This document shows, piece by piece, positions 6,772-13,175 of a stretch of DNA of 16,516 bases; position 1 is the stretch's first letter; every line of letters starts with the position of its first letter. The notes beneath the pieces were generated by a model. The model was not told the origin of the DNA. It worked only from the letters and a program-made list of their open reading frames with translations, and made no database searches. The stretch spans positions 1-16,516 of the forward strand of contig JBGTHB010000049.1 of assembly GCA_041746415.1 (NCBI GenBank). Direction: 5' to 3'. Position numbers and translations under genes: made by a program. Origin of the DNA: JBGTHB01 sp041746415. Lineage in GTDB: Bacteria > Pseudomonadota > Gammaproteobacteria > Coxiellales > Coxiellaceae.

Positions 6772-7718
6772 GCTGGGTCATCCTTGTTGCTTTGCTGCCA
6801 CACTTGCCACGATTTTAAGGTAGAGAGTTTAATATCAAAAATCGGTTGTTTGGTGAGCGCATCAATTTCATTTAAAATGACCAGCGAATTTTTGTTTTGG
6901 CCAGCATAGCGATTTATCCACTCTTTGATGTTTGCCAAAGCTACTGTATAAGCCGCTTGATCGTGGTTCATCACAGCCAATTGAGCTAAGGTTAATTGTG
7001 CGCGTAGCACCGATTTAAGCAGTTCAAATTGTTGTGGCGCTAGCAATGGTTCGATGGGTTTGTTGATATGACGAATAACCACTAGGTTTTCTAAATTTTT
7101 CAAATTGTGTTTTAGGTGTCCCCACCAATTGTCACTGCTGTCACGATCTAATGCTATTTCAGGATGAAATTGTTTTTCACTAACAACTTGCATTGATTCA
7201 ACTTGTGCCATGAGCTGATTAAGTGAAGTGAGTTGTTGAGCGGTATCCATTTTTAAAAGTGGTTGTATGGCAGATGTGTCAATGGCGATAGCGTTTAATA
7301 CAGTTTGCGCCGCACTATTTTTATTGTAGCTGAGTGTCGTGGCTGCAGCTGCTAGCAATTTTAAACTCGTGTTGGGTTGATGCAAAATAACGTATTGAAC
7401 GTTTGCAAGTTGCAGCAACTGACCGGCTGTTTGCCAGCGCTGAATAGCAGCCAACTGATTTTGTTGTTGCAAAATGGTGTTAACAGACTGCTGCAAATCA
7501 CCCTGTGCTTTTTGTTGAATTAAAGTTGTGGCATGCAACGCATTAATGCGATCCGTTAAGTTAGCCAGCGTGTTTGATTTACTGAGATTTTGTTGCCATA
7601 AAAACAACATACCAACAAAAGCAATTATGGCCACCAGCAATGTGAGCAAGAGAGAAATAGAAGAGGATTTTTTGGGTTTAACGCTAACTGTGTCGGTGGT
7701 GGTTTGTTCATCGCTCAT
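6768..7718 (-). CDS. hemX: HemX family membrane protein
   Basis: HemX-like protein, often named uroporphyrinogen-III C-methyltransferase in databases, although this family lacks the SAM-binding methyltransferase domain. The role is therefore best stated as an unassigned partner in the hem operon. The 316 residues comprise a short Ser/Thr-rich cytoplasmic N-terminus, one transmembrane helix (about 21-41), a Gln-rich coiled coil (about 45-95), and an alpha-helical periplasmic domain with the conserved block DNWWGHLKHNLKNLENLVVIR. The start is supported by AGGAG about 9 nt upstream. A promoter candidate lies just before it, in the end of hemD. Membership of the family is secure; function is not. 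Confidence 0.88.
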   Translation of the reverse strand: MSDEQTTTDTVSVKPKKSSSISLLLTLLVAIIAFVGMLFLWQQNLSKSNTLANLTDRINALHATTLIQQKAQGDLQQSVNTILQQQNQLAAIQRWQTAGQLLQLANVQYVILHQPNTSLKLLAAAATTLSYNKNSAAQTVLNAIAIDTSAIQPLLKMDTAQQLTSLNQLMAQVESMQVVSEKQFHPEIALDRDSSDNWWGHLKHNLKNLENLVVIRHINKPIEPLLAPQQFELLKSVLRAQLTLAQLAVMNHDQAAYTVALANIKEWINRYAGQNKNSLVILNEIDALTKQPIFDIKLSTLKSWQVWQQSNKDDPA

Positions 7719-7743
7719 ATGCCCGTACTCCTGTTGAAAGATT

Positions 7744-7772
7744 ATTATACCGTTCGCTATCGAAAATGCGAA
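7744..7772 (-). promoter_or_regulatory. Promoter-like module before hemX, with TTCGC-N10-GCGAA dyad
   Basis: On the minus strand TTCGCA (7772-7767), a 17-nt spacer and a perfect TATAAT (7749-7744) form a strong sigma70-type promoter, predicting a start near 7737 and a short leader to hemX at 7718. The spacer holds GCGAACGG, giving the dyad TTCGC-N10-GCGAA. About 35 nt of this module recurs in front of the MFS gene at 11910. It overlaps the last codons of hemD, so hemX and hemY may also be expressed separately from hemCD. Confidence 0.6.
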
Positions 7773-8473
7773 CCGTGATTTGTTTTGAGCTGCTCAAGGA
7801 TAGCCTCGGCAGTGGCATTTTTTGCAATTAACACCGGCTGCCTAAAGCCCAGTTGACATGCATGTTGCGCCATTTTTGCTGTGATTACTAATAACGGTTG
7901 TGCTAATAACCATTGCCGCTGCGCGCTAAAAATAGCGTAGAGATTGTTAAGACAGGCATTACTGGTGCAGATGATGCGTGAAAAAGTTTGACGAGCTATC
8001 GTTTGCAACTGCAAAACATTGTAGTGTGGTTTAAGACGTTTATAGCAACACACCGTTGTCACCCTAGCACCACGCGCGCTTAATGTTTTTGCTAATAGAT
8101 CTTTAGATTGTTCGCCGGTTACAATTAACACCTGCTTCTGCTCTAATTTCGTCAAGGCGGTTAATGTTAACAAAGCTTCACTACTATAGTGGTTAGCCGT
8201 TGTGGCTTTGATGTTTTTATCCGCCAGCGCTTGTTGCGTAGCAGGTCCAATGGCAAACACGTGATGAGAAAAATCACTGTGGTAATGAGTTACTGCATTC
8301 ACGCTGGTGAAAATTAGGTAATCCGATTTTTTTATCGTTATGGGTGGATAGGCAACAGCATGAATTTCTATTGTGGGCAATAAAACGCAAGTAATGGAAT
8401 TTTTTTCTAAATAGCTTTTGAGTTGTTCACCAGCAGGTTGCGGTCGAGTGATTAAGACACAGGGACTATCCAT
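7757..8473 (-). CDS. hemD: Uroporphyrinogen-III synthase
   Basis: Cyclises hydroxymethylbilane to uroporphyrinogen III with inversion of ring D, in the cytoplasm. The 238 residues are close to the usual 240-260. The family is poorly conserved, but the key pieces are seen: N-terminal VLITRPQPAGEQL, FTSVNAV (about 56-62), FAIGPATQQAL, the second-domain VLIVTGEQSKDLLAKTLSARGARV and YKRL, and ICTSNACLNNL in place of the usual TSSS. The start ATG overlaps the hemC 3' end by 8 nt, so translation is coupled. The last codons (G-S-H-F-R) fall in the promoter-like module that precedes hemX, so the C-terminus may have been shaped by that element. Confidence 0.92.
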   Translation of the reverse strand: MDSPCVLITRPQPAGEQLKSYLEKNSITCVLLPTIEIHAVAYPPITIKKSDYLIFTSVNAVTHYHSDFSHHVFAIGPATQQALADKNIKATTANHYSSEALLTLTALTKLEQKQVLIVTGEQSKDLLAKTLSARGARVTTVCCYKRLKPHYNVLQLQTIARQTFSRIICTSNACLNNLYAIFSAQRQWLLAQPLLVITAKMAQHACQLGFRQPVLIAKNATAEAILEQLKTNHGSHFR

Positions 8474-9353
8474 TCTTTAATTCTCTACCTAAGCGTTGGC
8501 CTAATTCCACAGCTTGATGTTTTGATCCTGTAACTTTGCCGCGTTTAATTTTTCTTGTGGCTGCGTCAGCGTAAAAACCACGTAGCAATAATTCATCTTG
8601 TATTACTGTGGCAAAGGCACCAATGGGGGTGAAGCAATCACCACCGAGCACTTGATTAACTGCGCGCTCTGCTAAAGCGCAGTGTTCGCTATCAGCATCA
8701 TTAATGGTGCGTAATAAAGCTTGAGTGGACACATCATCACGTCGGCATTCAGCTGCGATAATGCCTTGGCCGATAGCAGGAATAAAGCTCTCAGGATTTA
8801 AATATTGCTTGATATGTTGGGTTAAGTTCAAGCGTTGTAACCCAGCCGCAGCAAGAATAATGGCATCGTACTCCCCTGCTTCGCATTTGGCTAAACGAGT
8901 TGTCACATTACCACGAATCAGTTTTATATTGAGATCGGGGCGCCACGCTTTTAGTAAACATTCGCGACGCGGACTGGCCGTGCCAACGATGGCATGTGGT
9001 GGCAATGCAGTGAGCGAATCAAAACGAAAGCTCACTAGTGCGTCTCTGGCATCAGCACGTGCTAAAAAAGCAGTGAGCGAAAGTGCTGCAGGTGAATTAA
9101 CGCCAAGGTCTTTTAAGGAATGCACACTGATATCAGCCTGCTTATCTATTACAGCTTGTTGGATGCGCTTGGCAAATAAATCTTTACCGCCGATGGTGTT
9201 AAGTGCCACATCTTTTTTGTCGTCACCCTCCGAACTTAATGCTAATAGTTCAATATTTAAGTGAGGCGTTTTTTCTAATAATAACTGTTTAACTTGATTT
9301 GCTTGATAGAGTGCGAGTTGGCTGTTGCGGGTGGCGATGATTATTTTATTCAT
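8466..9353 (-). CDS. hemC: Porphobilinogen deaminase (hydroxymethylbilane synthase)
   Basis: Joins four porphobilinogen units into hydroxymethylbilane using a dipyrromethane cofactor. At 295 residues it is slightly shorter than E. coli HemC (313). Motifs: N-terminal IIATRNSQLALYQA, HSLKDLG with the catalytic aspartate at Asp82, GTASPRRE (124-131), LIRGNVTTRLAK (145-156), and LGGDCFTPIGAFA, where Cys240 carries the cofactor by thioether. All expected residues are present. The ATG at 9353 has a purine-rich AGGAAG about 11 nt upstream, somewhat far. A palindromic repeat occupies the upstream gap and could influence the operon's promoter. It is first in the run hemC-hemD-hemX-hemY-MFS. Confidence 0.97.
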   Translation of the reverse strand: MNKIIIATRNSQLALYQANQVKQLLLEKTPHLNIELLALSSEGDDKKDVALNTIGGKDLFAKRIQQAVIDKQADISVHSLKDLGVNSPAALSLTAFLARADARDALVSFRFDSLTALPPHAIVGTASPRRECLLKAWRPDLNIKLIRGNVTTRLAKCEAGEYDAIILAAAGLQRLNLTQHIKQYLNPESFIPAIGQGIIAAECRRDDVSTQALLRTINDADSEHCALAERAVNQVLGGDCFTPIGAFATVIQDELLLRGFYADAATRKIKRGKVTGSKHQAVELGQRLGRELKNG

Positions 9354-9370
9354 GATTTTTGTAACTTCCT

Positions 9371-9517
9371 AGCTCATGGGTTGAAATCGGCAATAACGGC
9401 CAATCTTGAACGTAACATTCTCCTCAAAATGCTCAGGTACTCAATGTACATTGCGCTTTTTTGTCAATGTTACGTTCAACCTTGTCTTGTTCTTGCCAAT
9501 TTGCAGCTCATCTTCAT
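9371..9517. repeat. Palindromic repeat, copy B, interrupted by a nested palindrome
   Basis: The left part (9371-9408) and right part (9481-9517) match copy A (354-391 and 388-424) with only a few differences each. Relative to copy A there are 76 extra nt (9409-9484), and CTTG stands on both sides of the extra block (9405-9408 and 9481-9484). The arrangement is what an insertion with a 4-bp target duplication would leave. The block fills most of the 178-nt gap between the acyltransferase 3' end and hemC. Confidence 0.8.
9406..9479. repeat. Nested 74-nt palindrome with perfect 14-bp ends
   Basis: TTGAACGTAACATT (9406-9419) is the exact reverse complement of AATGTTACGTTCAA (9466-9479). The interior (CAAAATGCTCAGGTAC against GTACATTGCGCTTTTTTG) is also roughly self-complementary, so the unit could form a long hairpin. 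It resembles short non-autonomous palindromic units found between genes in other intracellular gammaproteobacteria. On the minus strand it contains a consensus -35 hexamer, TTGACA (9467-9462), but I see no convincing -10 at the right distance. Confidence 0.8.
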
Positions 9518-9531
9518 CGGTTCTTGAGTAG

Positions 9532-10422
9532 TTACTGTTTTTTGAGCTGATTAATGAGAGCGTCCTTTTCATGCCATAGCGCATTTAGCCAAGTTTGAAA
9601 ATGCACGCGAAATTGACGATCATGGTGATAATCGCCCACCAAATCTTGTGTGGGCTGAATGACACGGTAATGCAATATTAGGTGTGAAAAATCACCGCAG
9701 GCGAATTTCCAAAATGTCATGTTGTCATCAGGAAAACACAGTGTGGCATCAATGATACCAGTGAGATTAGTGTAGAGTTGTTCAATTGCCACGGCTGTGC
9801 CAGCAGAACGAGGTTTAAGTAGATTTTCAAAAGGGGAATTTTGGCGAGCTTTTTTTGCGGCAGTAAAACGTGTACCTTCAATAAAATTAACCAGAGTCAC
9901 GGGGTGTTGACGCAGTTTTTGACAAGCTTTTTTAATGGTTTCAATGTCTTGATTGCGCAGTGTGGGGTTTTTGATGATTGCTGCTTTAGAGTGTCGCTGC
10001 ATAAAAGGATAATCTAACAACCAGCAAGCAAGACCAGCAAGAGGTAATTGCCACTTTAGTTCGTTTTTGGTAAAGAATTTAATGACGGGAATTTTACGAT
10101 TAAAACAAGCATTCAAAATTAATATATCCACCCAGCTCACGTGATTAGAAATTAGGATATAACAACCATTAGGCACTAAATTTTGGGGACCGCTAACTCG
10201 CCATTTACCGCGGCTGTTAATTTTCATGATCATCTGTAGGGTGCTAATCCACAACATAGGCAAGCGTAGTAGCCGCGTGGTGGCTTTTTTACGCCATGAG
10301 CGGATGGGAAGCAATTTTATGAATAAGCCAAAAATGATAACAGTACTGGCTCCAATCAGGGTTGCTAGTGCAATTAAAAATGTGACTAAGCTACCACGCA
10401 AAACAGATATGAATTTTTTCAT
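9532..10422 (-). CDS. Lysophospholipid acyltransferase, PlsC/YihG-like
   Basis: Membrane-bound glycerolipid acyltransferase, probably transferring an acyl chain to a lysophospholipid or 1-acylglycerol-3-phosphate at the inner membrane. The 296 residues match the YihG subgroup (about 300) rather than the shorter PlsC (about 245). An N-terminal hydrophobic helix (about 10-36) is followed by the acyltransferase domain: motif I NHVSWVD with His94 and Asp99 (the NHX4D catalytic pair), motif II-like FFTKNELKW (116-124), and motif III FIEGTRFT (180-187) for phosphate binding. The start overlaps the stop of the upstream secreted-protein gene by 4 nt (ATGA), so the two form one translational unit. The exact acceptor cannot be told from the sequence. 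Confidence 0.88.
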   Translation of the reverse strand: MKKFISVLRGSLVTFLIALATLIGASTVIIFGLFIKLLPIRSWRKKATTRLLRLPMLWISTLQMIMKINSRGKWRVSGPQNLVPNGCYILISNHVSWVDILILNACFNRKIPVIKFFTKNELKWQLPLAGLACWLLDYPFMQRHSKAAIIKNPTLRNQDIETIKKACQKLRQHPVTLVNFIEGTRFTAAKKARQNSPFENLLKPRSAGTAVAIEQLYTNLTGIIDATLCFPDDNMTFWKFACGDFSHLILHYRVIQPTQDLVGDYHHDRQFRVHFQTWLNALWHEKDALINQLKKQ

Positions 10423-10916
10423 GAGCCTTTCTTTAATTCTTCAAGTTGTTGGTAGGGATTTTGTTGGGGGCTTTTTCGCAGTGGCACAAAGTAACAATCT
10501 TGTGGATTTTCCGACAAGCAATTGCGATAGCCATTTTTATTGTTGCCCCAAGCGCTGGCGCTAGGCTCAGCAGTTAATACACCAAAATCAATTACGACAG
10601 GAAATGTGTTGGCGGTTACGGGCTTGTAAACACATTGAATATTGCCCACTTTTACCCCTTGCCATTGTGCCCCTAAAAAACCGGAAATTTTTGTGGCAAA
10701 CGAAGTATCGTAACTTTTAAAATCAGTGTTAGCGTAAGTTTTGCCGGCATACCATTTTAAGTTGCTGGGATCGCGTTTTAAGGCAGTAGCAGCTGGGCAC
10801 GTCAGCGCCCCTTGTGGCAACACCGTTGGGGTGTTGGCATCGGGCACGGTTGTGTCGGCGGCTAAGGCGCATTGCATTAGCAGCCATAGTAATAGCGCGT
10901 TAAGAATGATTTTCAT
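10419..10916 (-). CDS. Secreted periplasmic protein, possibly EirA-like
   Basis: 165 residues with a clear Sec signal peptide (MKIILNALLLWLLMQCALA, cleavage after ALA at about 19) and a small soluble domain with four cysteines (in LTCPAA, IQCVY, YRNCLS and QDCYF) that could form two disulfides in the periplasm. The pattern of an early CP, then W, then SFATKISGFLGAQWQGVKVG, I-x-C-V-Y, GYRNC and DCYF resembles, from memory, the Legionellales family that includes EirA. That Coxiella protein is needed for Dot/Icm type IV secretion of effectors. No other secretion gene is in the window, so the link is tentative. It is followed by the acyltransferase with a 4-nt overlap and is divergent from tdk across 113 nt, which must hold promoters for both. 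Confidence 0.7.
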   Translation of the reverse strand: MKIILNALLLWLLMQCALAADTTVPDANTPTVLPQGALTCPAATALKRDPSNLKWYAGKTYANTDFKSYDTSFATKISGFLGAQWQGVKVGNIQCVYKPVTANTFPVVIDFGVLTAEPSASAWGNNKNGYRNCLSENPQDCYFVPLRKSPQQNPYQQLEELKKGS

Positions 10917-11029
10917 TGTTGACTTGCCTCATGTGGTTTGAAATGCGACTATGTTGGCGCTCGAGAGGGCCACCATTTGTTACCTTACCTATTATAAGGC
11001 CAGGTTGATTTTACACAGGAGCAAATCGC

Positions 11030-11635
11030 ATGGCAAAGCTGCATTTTTATTATTCGGCAATGAACGCGGGTAAAAGCACCACGTTGTTGCAATCCAGTCA
11101 CAACTATAACGAACGCGGCATGGATACCCTCCTGTTCGCCCCTAAAATTGATGATCGTTTTGGCGTGGGCCGCATTGCCACTCGTATTGGCTTAGAAAAA
11201 ACAGCTATTCCGGTAGAAGAAGGTATGGATTTATATGCCTATGCCCAAAAAGCGGTGGCGAAAAATCCGAATATTAAGTGTGTGTTGATAGATGAGGCTC
11301 AGTTCTTAACTAAGAACCAAGTAGATCAGTTATGTCGTATTACAGAAGAAATTAATGTGCCAGTGCTTGCCTATGGCATACGCACGGATTTTCGTGGCGA
11401 ACCGTTCCCGGGCAGTTTGTATTTATTGGCATGGGCCGATATTTTGGTGGAGATCAAAACTATTTGTCATTGTGGCAGCAAAGCCACCATGAATATGCGT
11501 GTTGATGCCAAAGGTGAGATGGTGCGTGAAGGTGAGCAAGTGCAGATTGGTGGTAATGAAAGTTACATCTCCACCTGCCGGCGGCATTTTCGTTTGGGTC
11601 AAGGGGTGTGTGTTAAACAAACAGTTAAGGCTTAG
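11030..11635 (+). CDS. tdk: Thymidine kinase (type II)
   Basis: Phosphorylates thymidine or deoxyuridine with ATP, the entry step of thymidine salvage into DNA precursors. The 201 residues match bacterial type II kinases. Motifs: P-loop SAMNAGKST (9-17), LIDEAQF with the catalytic Glu89 (86-92), YGIRTDFRGEPFPGS (substrate lasso region, 115-129), zinc site C146-x-C148 paired with C183 and H186 in STCRRH, and the flexible EGEQVQIGGNE loop (168-177). The start is supported by CAGGAG about 8 nt upstream. Immediately downstream, after a hairpin-rich spacer, come two Pht-like carriers, which suggests that nucleoside uptake and phosphorylation are encoded together. Confidence 0.97.
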   Translation: MAKLHFYYSAMNAGKSTTLLQSSHNYNERGMDTLLFAPKIDDRFGVGRIATRIGLEKTAIPVEEGMDLYAYAQKAVAKNPNIKCVLIDEAQFLTKNQVDQLCRITEEINVPVLAYGIRTDFRGEPFPGSLYLLAWADILVEIKTICHCGSKATMNMRVDAKGEMVREGEQVQIGGNESYISTCRRHFRLGQGVCVKQTVKA

Positions 11636-11690
11636 AACCTGCTCAGTATTGAACTTCGCATTTCGCAGTAAAATGAGTCTATACCGATGC

Positions 11691-11724
11691 CACTTGAAGT
11701 TGCGATTTATCGCAACGCAAAGTG
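11691..11724 (+). other. Hairpin after tdk (first of four)
   Basis: GTTGCGA (11699-11705) and TCGCAAC (11710-11716) form a perfect 7-bp stem with loop TTTA, extended outside by CACTT/AAGTG (11691-11695, 11720-11724). No T-run follows, so it is not a standard terminator. Confidence 0.6.
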
Positions 11725-11744
11725 ACGCTACGCGATGGGGATTT

Positions 11745-11775
11745 TTAAGGGGAGAATCGCGAATTCTCCCCTTAA
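11745..11775 (+). other. Perfect 13-bp hairpin (second of four)
   Basis: TTAAGGGGAGAAT (11745-11757) and its exact complement (11763-11775) enclose the 5-nt loop CGCGA. It is the strongest stem of the spacer. A T-run lies before the stem rather than after it on the plus strand, so intrinsic termination of tdk is not clearly supported. Confidence 0.75.
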
Positions 11776-11777
11776 AT

Positions 11778-11807
11778 GACCGAGCATGAATTCACTTCAT
11801 GCCGGTC
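11778..11807 (+). other. 12-bp hairpin with one bulged A (third of four)
   Basis: GACCG plus GCATGAA (11778-11790, A at 11783 bulged) pairs with TTCATGC plus CGGTC (11796-11807). It follows the previous hairpin after 2 nt, so the two would stack in RNA. Confidence 0.7.
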
Positions 11808-11819
11808 AGACAAATAAGG

Positions 11820-11875
11820 ATATACCGTTCGCTTTCAATTACAATTATTCGCATTCTCATTGGCGAACGGTATAT
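11820..11875. repeat. 56-nt element with perfect 13-bp inverted ends, overlapping a promoter (fourth of four)
   Basis: ATATACCGTTCGC (11820-11832) is the exact reverse complement of GCGAACGGTATAT (11863-11875), with a 30-nt AT-rich spacer. The right arm overlaps the promoter-like module for the next gene. The same arm sequence (TATACCGTTCGCT, 13 nt) is found at 7746-7758 before hemX. It could be an operator or a mini palindromic element that supplies a promoter. Confidence 0.7.
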
Positions 11876-11878
11876 AAT
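11848..11878 (+). promoter_or_regulatory. Promoter-like module before the first Pht-like MFS gene
   Basis: TTCGCA (11848-11853), 17 nt, then TATATA (11871-11876), or TATAAT at 11873-11878 with a 19-nt spacer. The spacer carries GCGAACGG, giving the same TTCGC-N10-GCGAA dyad as before hemX. Similarity to that site continues past the -10 box into ATAATCTT. A start near 11885 would leave a leader of about 25 nt with AAAGGA before the ATG at 11910. Confidence 0.55.
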
Positions 11879-11909
11879 CTTCAGCTTATTTCAATCTAAA
11901 GGATGAAGC

Positions 11910-13175
11910 ATGTCAAAGACTAGCGTCCCTTCTTGGCAGCCATGGTGGGTTGTGTTTTGTGCCTCTTTATTTTTCTTTTATGCATTTATTCAAATGAATA
12001 TGTTCAATGCGGTGAATCCTGCTTTGATGCAAACATTTGATGTTGGCCCGACTGCTACGGGGGATTTATCAGCTTACTATTTTTATTTCGATGTGGCTTT
12101 TTTATTTCCTGCCGGCATTATTTTGGATCGTGTTTCCACCCGCTGGGCGCTTGCGATCGCTATGGCGGTAACCGTTATTGCGGTAACGTTGTTCTCATTT
12201 GCGCATGACTTAACGCAAGCTGCTATTTGCCGTTCTTTTATTGGGGCTGCCGGCGCATTTTGTTTATTGGGCTCGGTGCGCGTGGCAACACGTTGGTTCC
12301 CCCCCAAGCATTTAGCGCTCGTGATTGGTTGTGTGGTAACCATGGCGATGTTGGGTGGTTTGGTGGCACAAACACCGTTGACCATATTAACTGATACTGT
12401 TGGCTGGCGGCACGCCATGTTATGGGATGGTTTATTGGGTTTGGTGTTATGGGGGGTGCTGTTGCTGGGAGTAAAAGATTTTCCGCCGGGATTCAAAAAA
12501 GCAAATATGCTATCCCACCGCGCTAAATTTTGGCACACGTTAGCTGTGGTGTTGCGCAATCCACAAAATTGGTTGGCAGGTTTGTTTATTTCGTTAATGA
12601 ATTTGCCGGTGTTTTTGTTGGGCGGTAATTGGGGCAGTTTGTATTTGGTTGAAGTTGACAAGTTAACGCGTGACGCTGCTTCGTGGGTGATAATGGCTTT
12701 CTTTTTAGGCTTAATCATCGGATCACCTTTATTTGGCGCTTGGTCTGATCGTTGGGGGCGCAGACGCCTGCCTATGATTGTTTCTGCTTTGCTGGCCGTG
12801 TTTATAGTGATGTTATTAATGTATGCACGATTAACTATGCCTGGATTATTTATCACCTTTTTTATGCTGGGTTTTATCAGTGGTGCACAAGTGATTGGCT
12901 TCCCTATGATTGCTGAGAGTAATTCACTGCAATTAACCGGTACGGCAGAAGGTTTGGGTTCGGTATTAATTATGGGGGGCGGGTTTACGGTACCATTGTT
13001 CGCTTATTTAATGAATTGGCATTGGGATAAGCATTATTTGAATCATTTGCCATTTTATTCGGTCGTCAATTTTGATTTAGCGTTGGCGATTATGCCGGTG
13101 GCTTTTATTGTTGCTTTTGTGGCAGCGGTATTTACCAAAGAAACATTTTGCAAACCCTACGTAGAACAAAAATGA
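11910..13175 (+). CDS. MFS transporter, Pht-like (first of tandem pair)
   Basis: A 421-residue major facilitator with 12 predicted helices. The N-terminal block FFFYAFIQMNMFNAVNPALM, the AYYFYFDVAFLFPAGIILDR that follows, and ATRWFPPKHLALV resemble, from memory, the Legionella/Coxiella Pht carriers of amino acids and nucleosides. Motif A-like loops are GIILDRVSTR after helix 2 and GAWSDRWGRRRLP between helices 8 and 9. The substrate is not readable from sequence. The position after tdk makes a nucleoside plausible, since PhtC/PhtD of Legionella support thymidine salvage. AAAGGA before the ATG supports the start. The stop codon overlaps the start of the next MFS gene (ATGA). Confidence 0.85.
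   Translation: MSKTSVPSWQPWWVVFCASLFFFYAFIQMNMFNAVNPALMQTFDVGPTATGDLSAYYFYFDVAFLFPAGIILDRVSTRWALAIAMAVTVIAVTLFSFAHDLTQAAICRSFIGAAGAFCLLGSVRVATRWFPPKHLALVIGCVVTMAMLGGLVAQTPLTILTDTVGWRHAMLWDGLLGLVLWGVLLLGVKDFPPGFKKANMLSHRAKFWHTLAVVLRNPQNWLAGLFISLMNLPVFLLGGNWGSLYLVEVDKLTRDAASWVIMAFFLGLIIGSPLFGAWSDRWGRRRLPMIVSALLAVFIVMLLMYARLTMPGLFITFFMLGFISGAQVIGFPMIAESNSLQLTGTAEGLGSVLIMGGGFTVPLFAYLMNWHWDKHYLNHLPFYSVVNFDLALAIMPVAFIVAFVAAVFTKETFCKPYVEQK

Noticed and set aside
8725..9264. 179-residue open frame on the plus strand
   Set aside because: It is antisense to hemC, which shows all catalytic motifs. The product has no signature.
9462..9467. Consensus TTGACA -35 box on the minus strand in the nested palindrome, as the hemC promoter
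   Set aside because: No acceptable -10 hexamer lies 16-18 nt downstream, so no promoter is called.
9294..9527. 77-residue open frame on the plus strand over the palindromic repeat
   Set aside because: It runs through the hemC start in antisense and the repeat itself. Its coding look comes from the palindrome.
10226..10564. 112-residue open frame on the plus strand
   Set aside because: It spans the overlap of the acyltransferase and the secreted-protein genes in antisense, with no ribosome site or motif.
11745..11775. Intrinsic terminator for tdk
   Set aside because: The stem is excellent, but the T-run is upstream and not downstream on the plus strand. It was listed as a hairpin only.
12083..12856. 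257-residue open frame on the minus strand
   Set aside because: It lies wholly antisense to the first Pht-like MFS gene, whose product has clear family motifs. The antisense product has no recognisable motif and an unlikely composition (many Asn, Pro, Thr).
13148..13171. Upstream ATG for the second Pht-like carrier
   Set aside because: It would overlap the first carrier by 28 nt. The ATGA overlap at 13172 is the usual coupled arrangement, and the family N-terminus begins after it.
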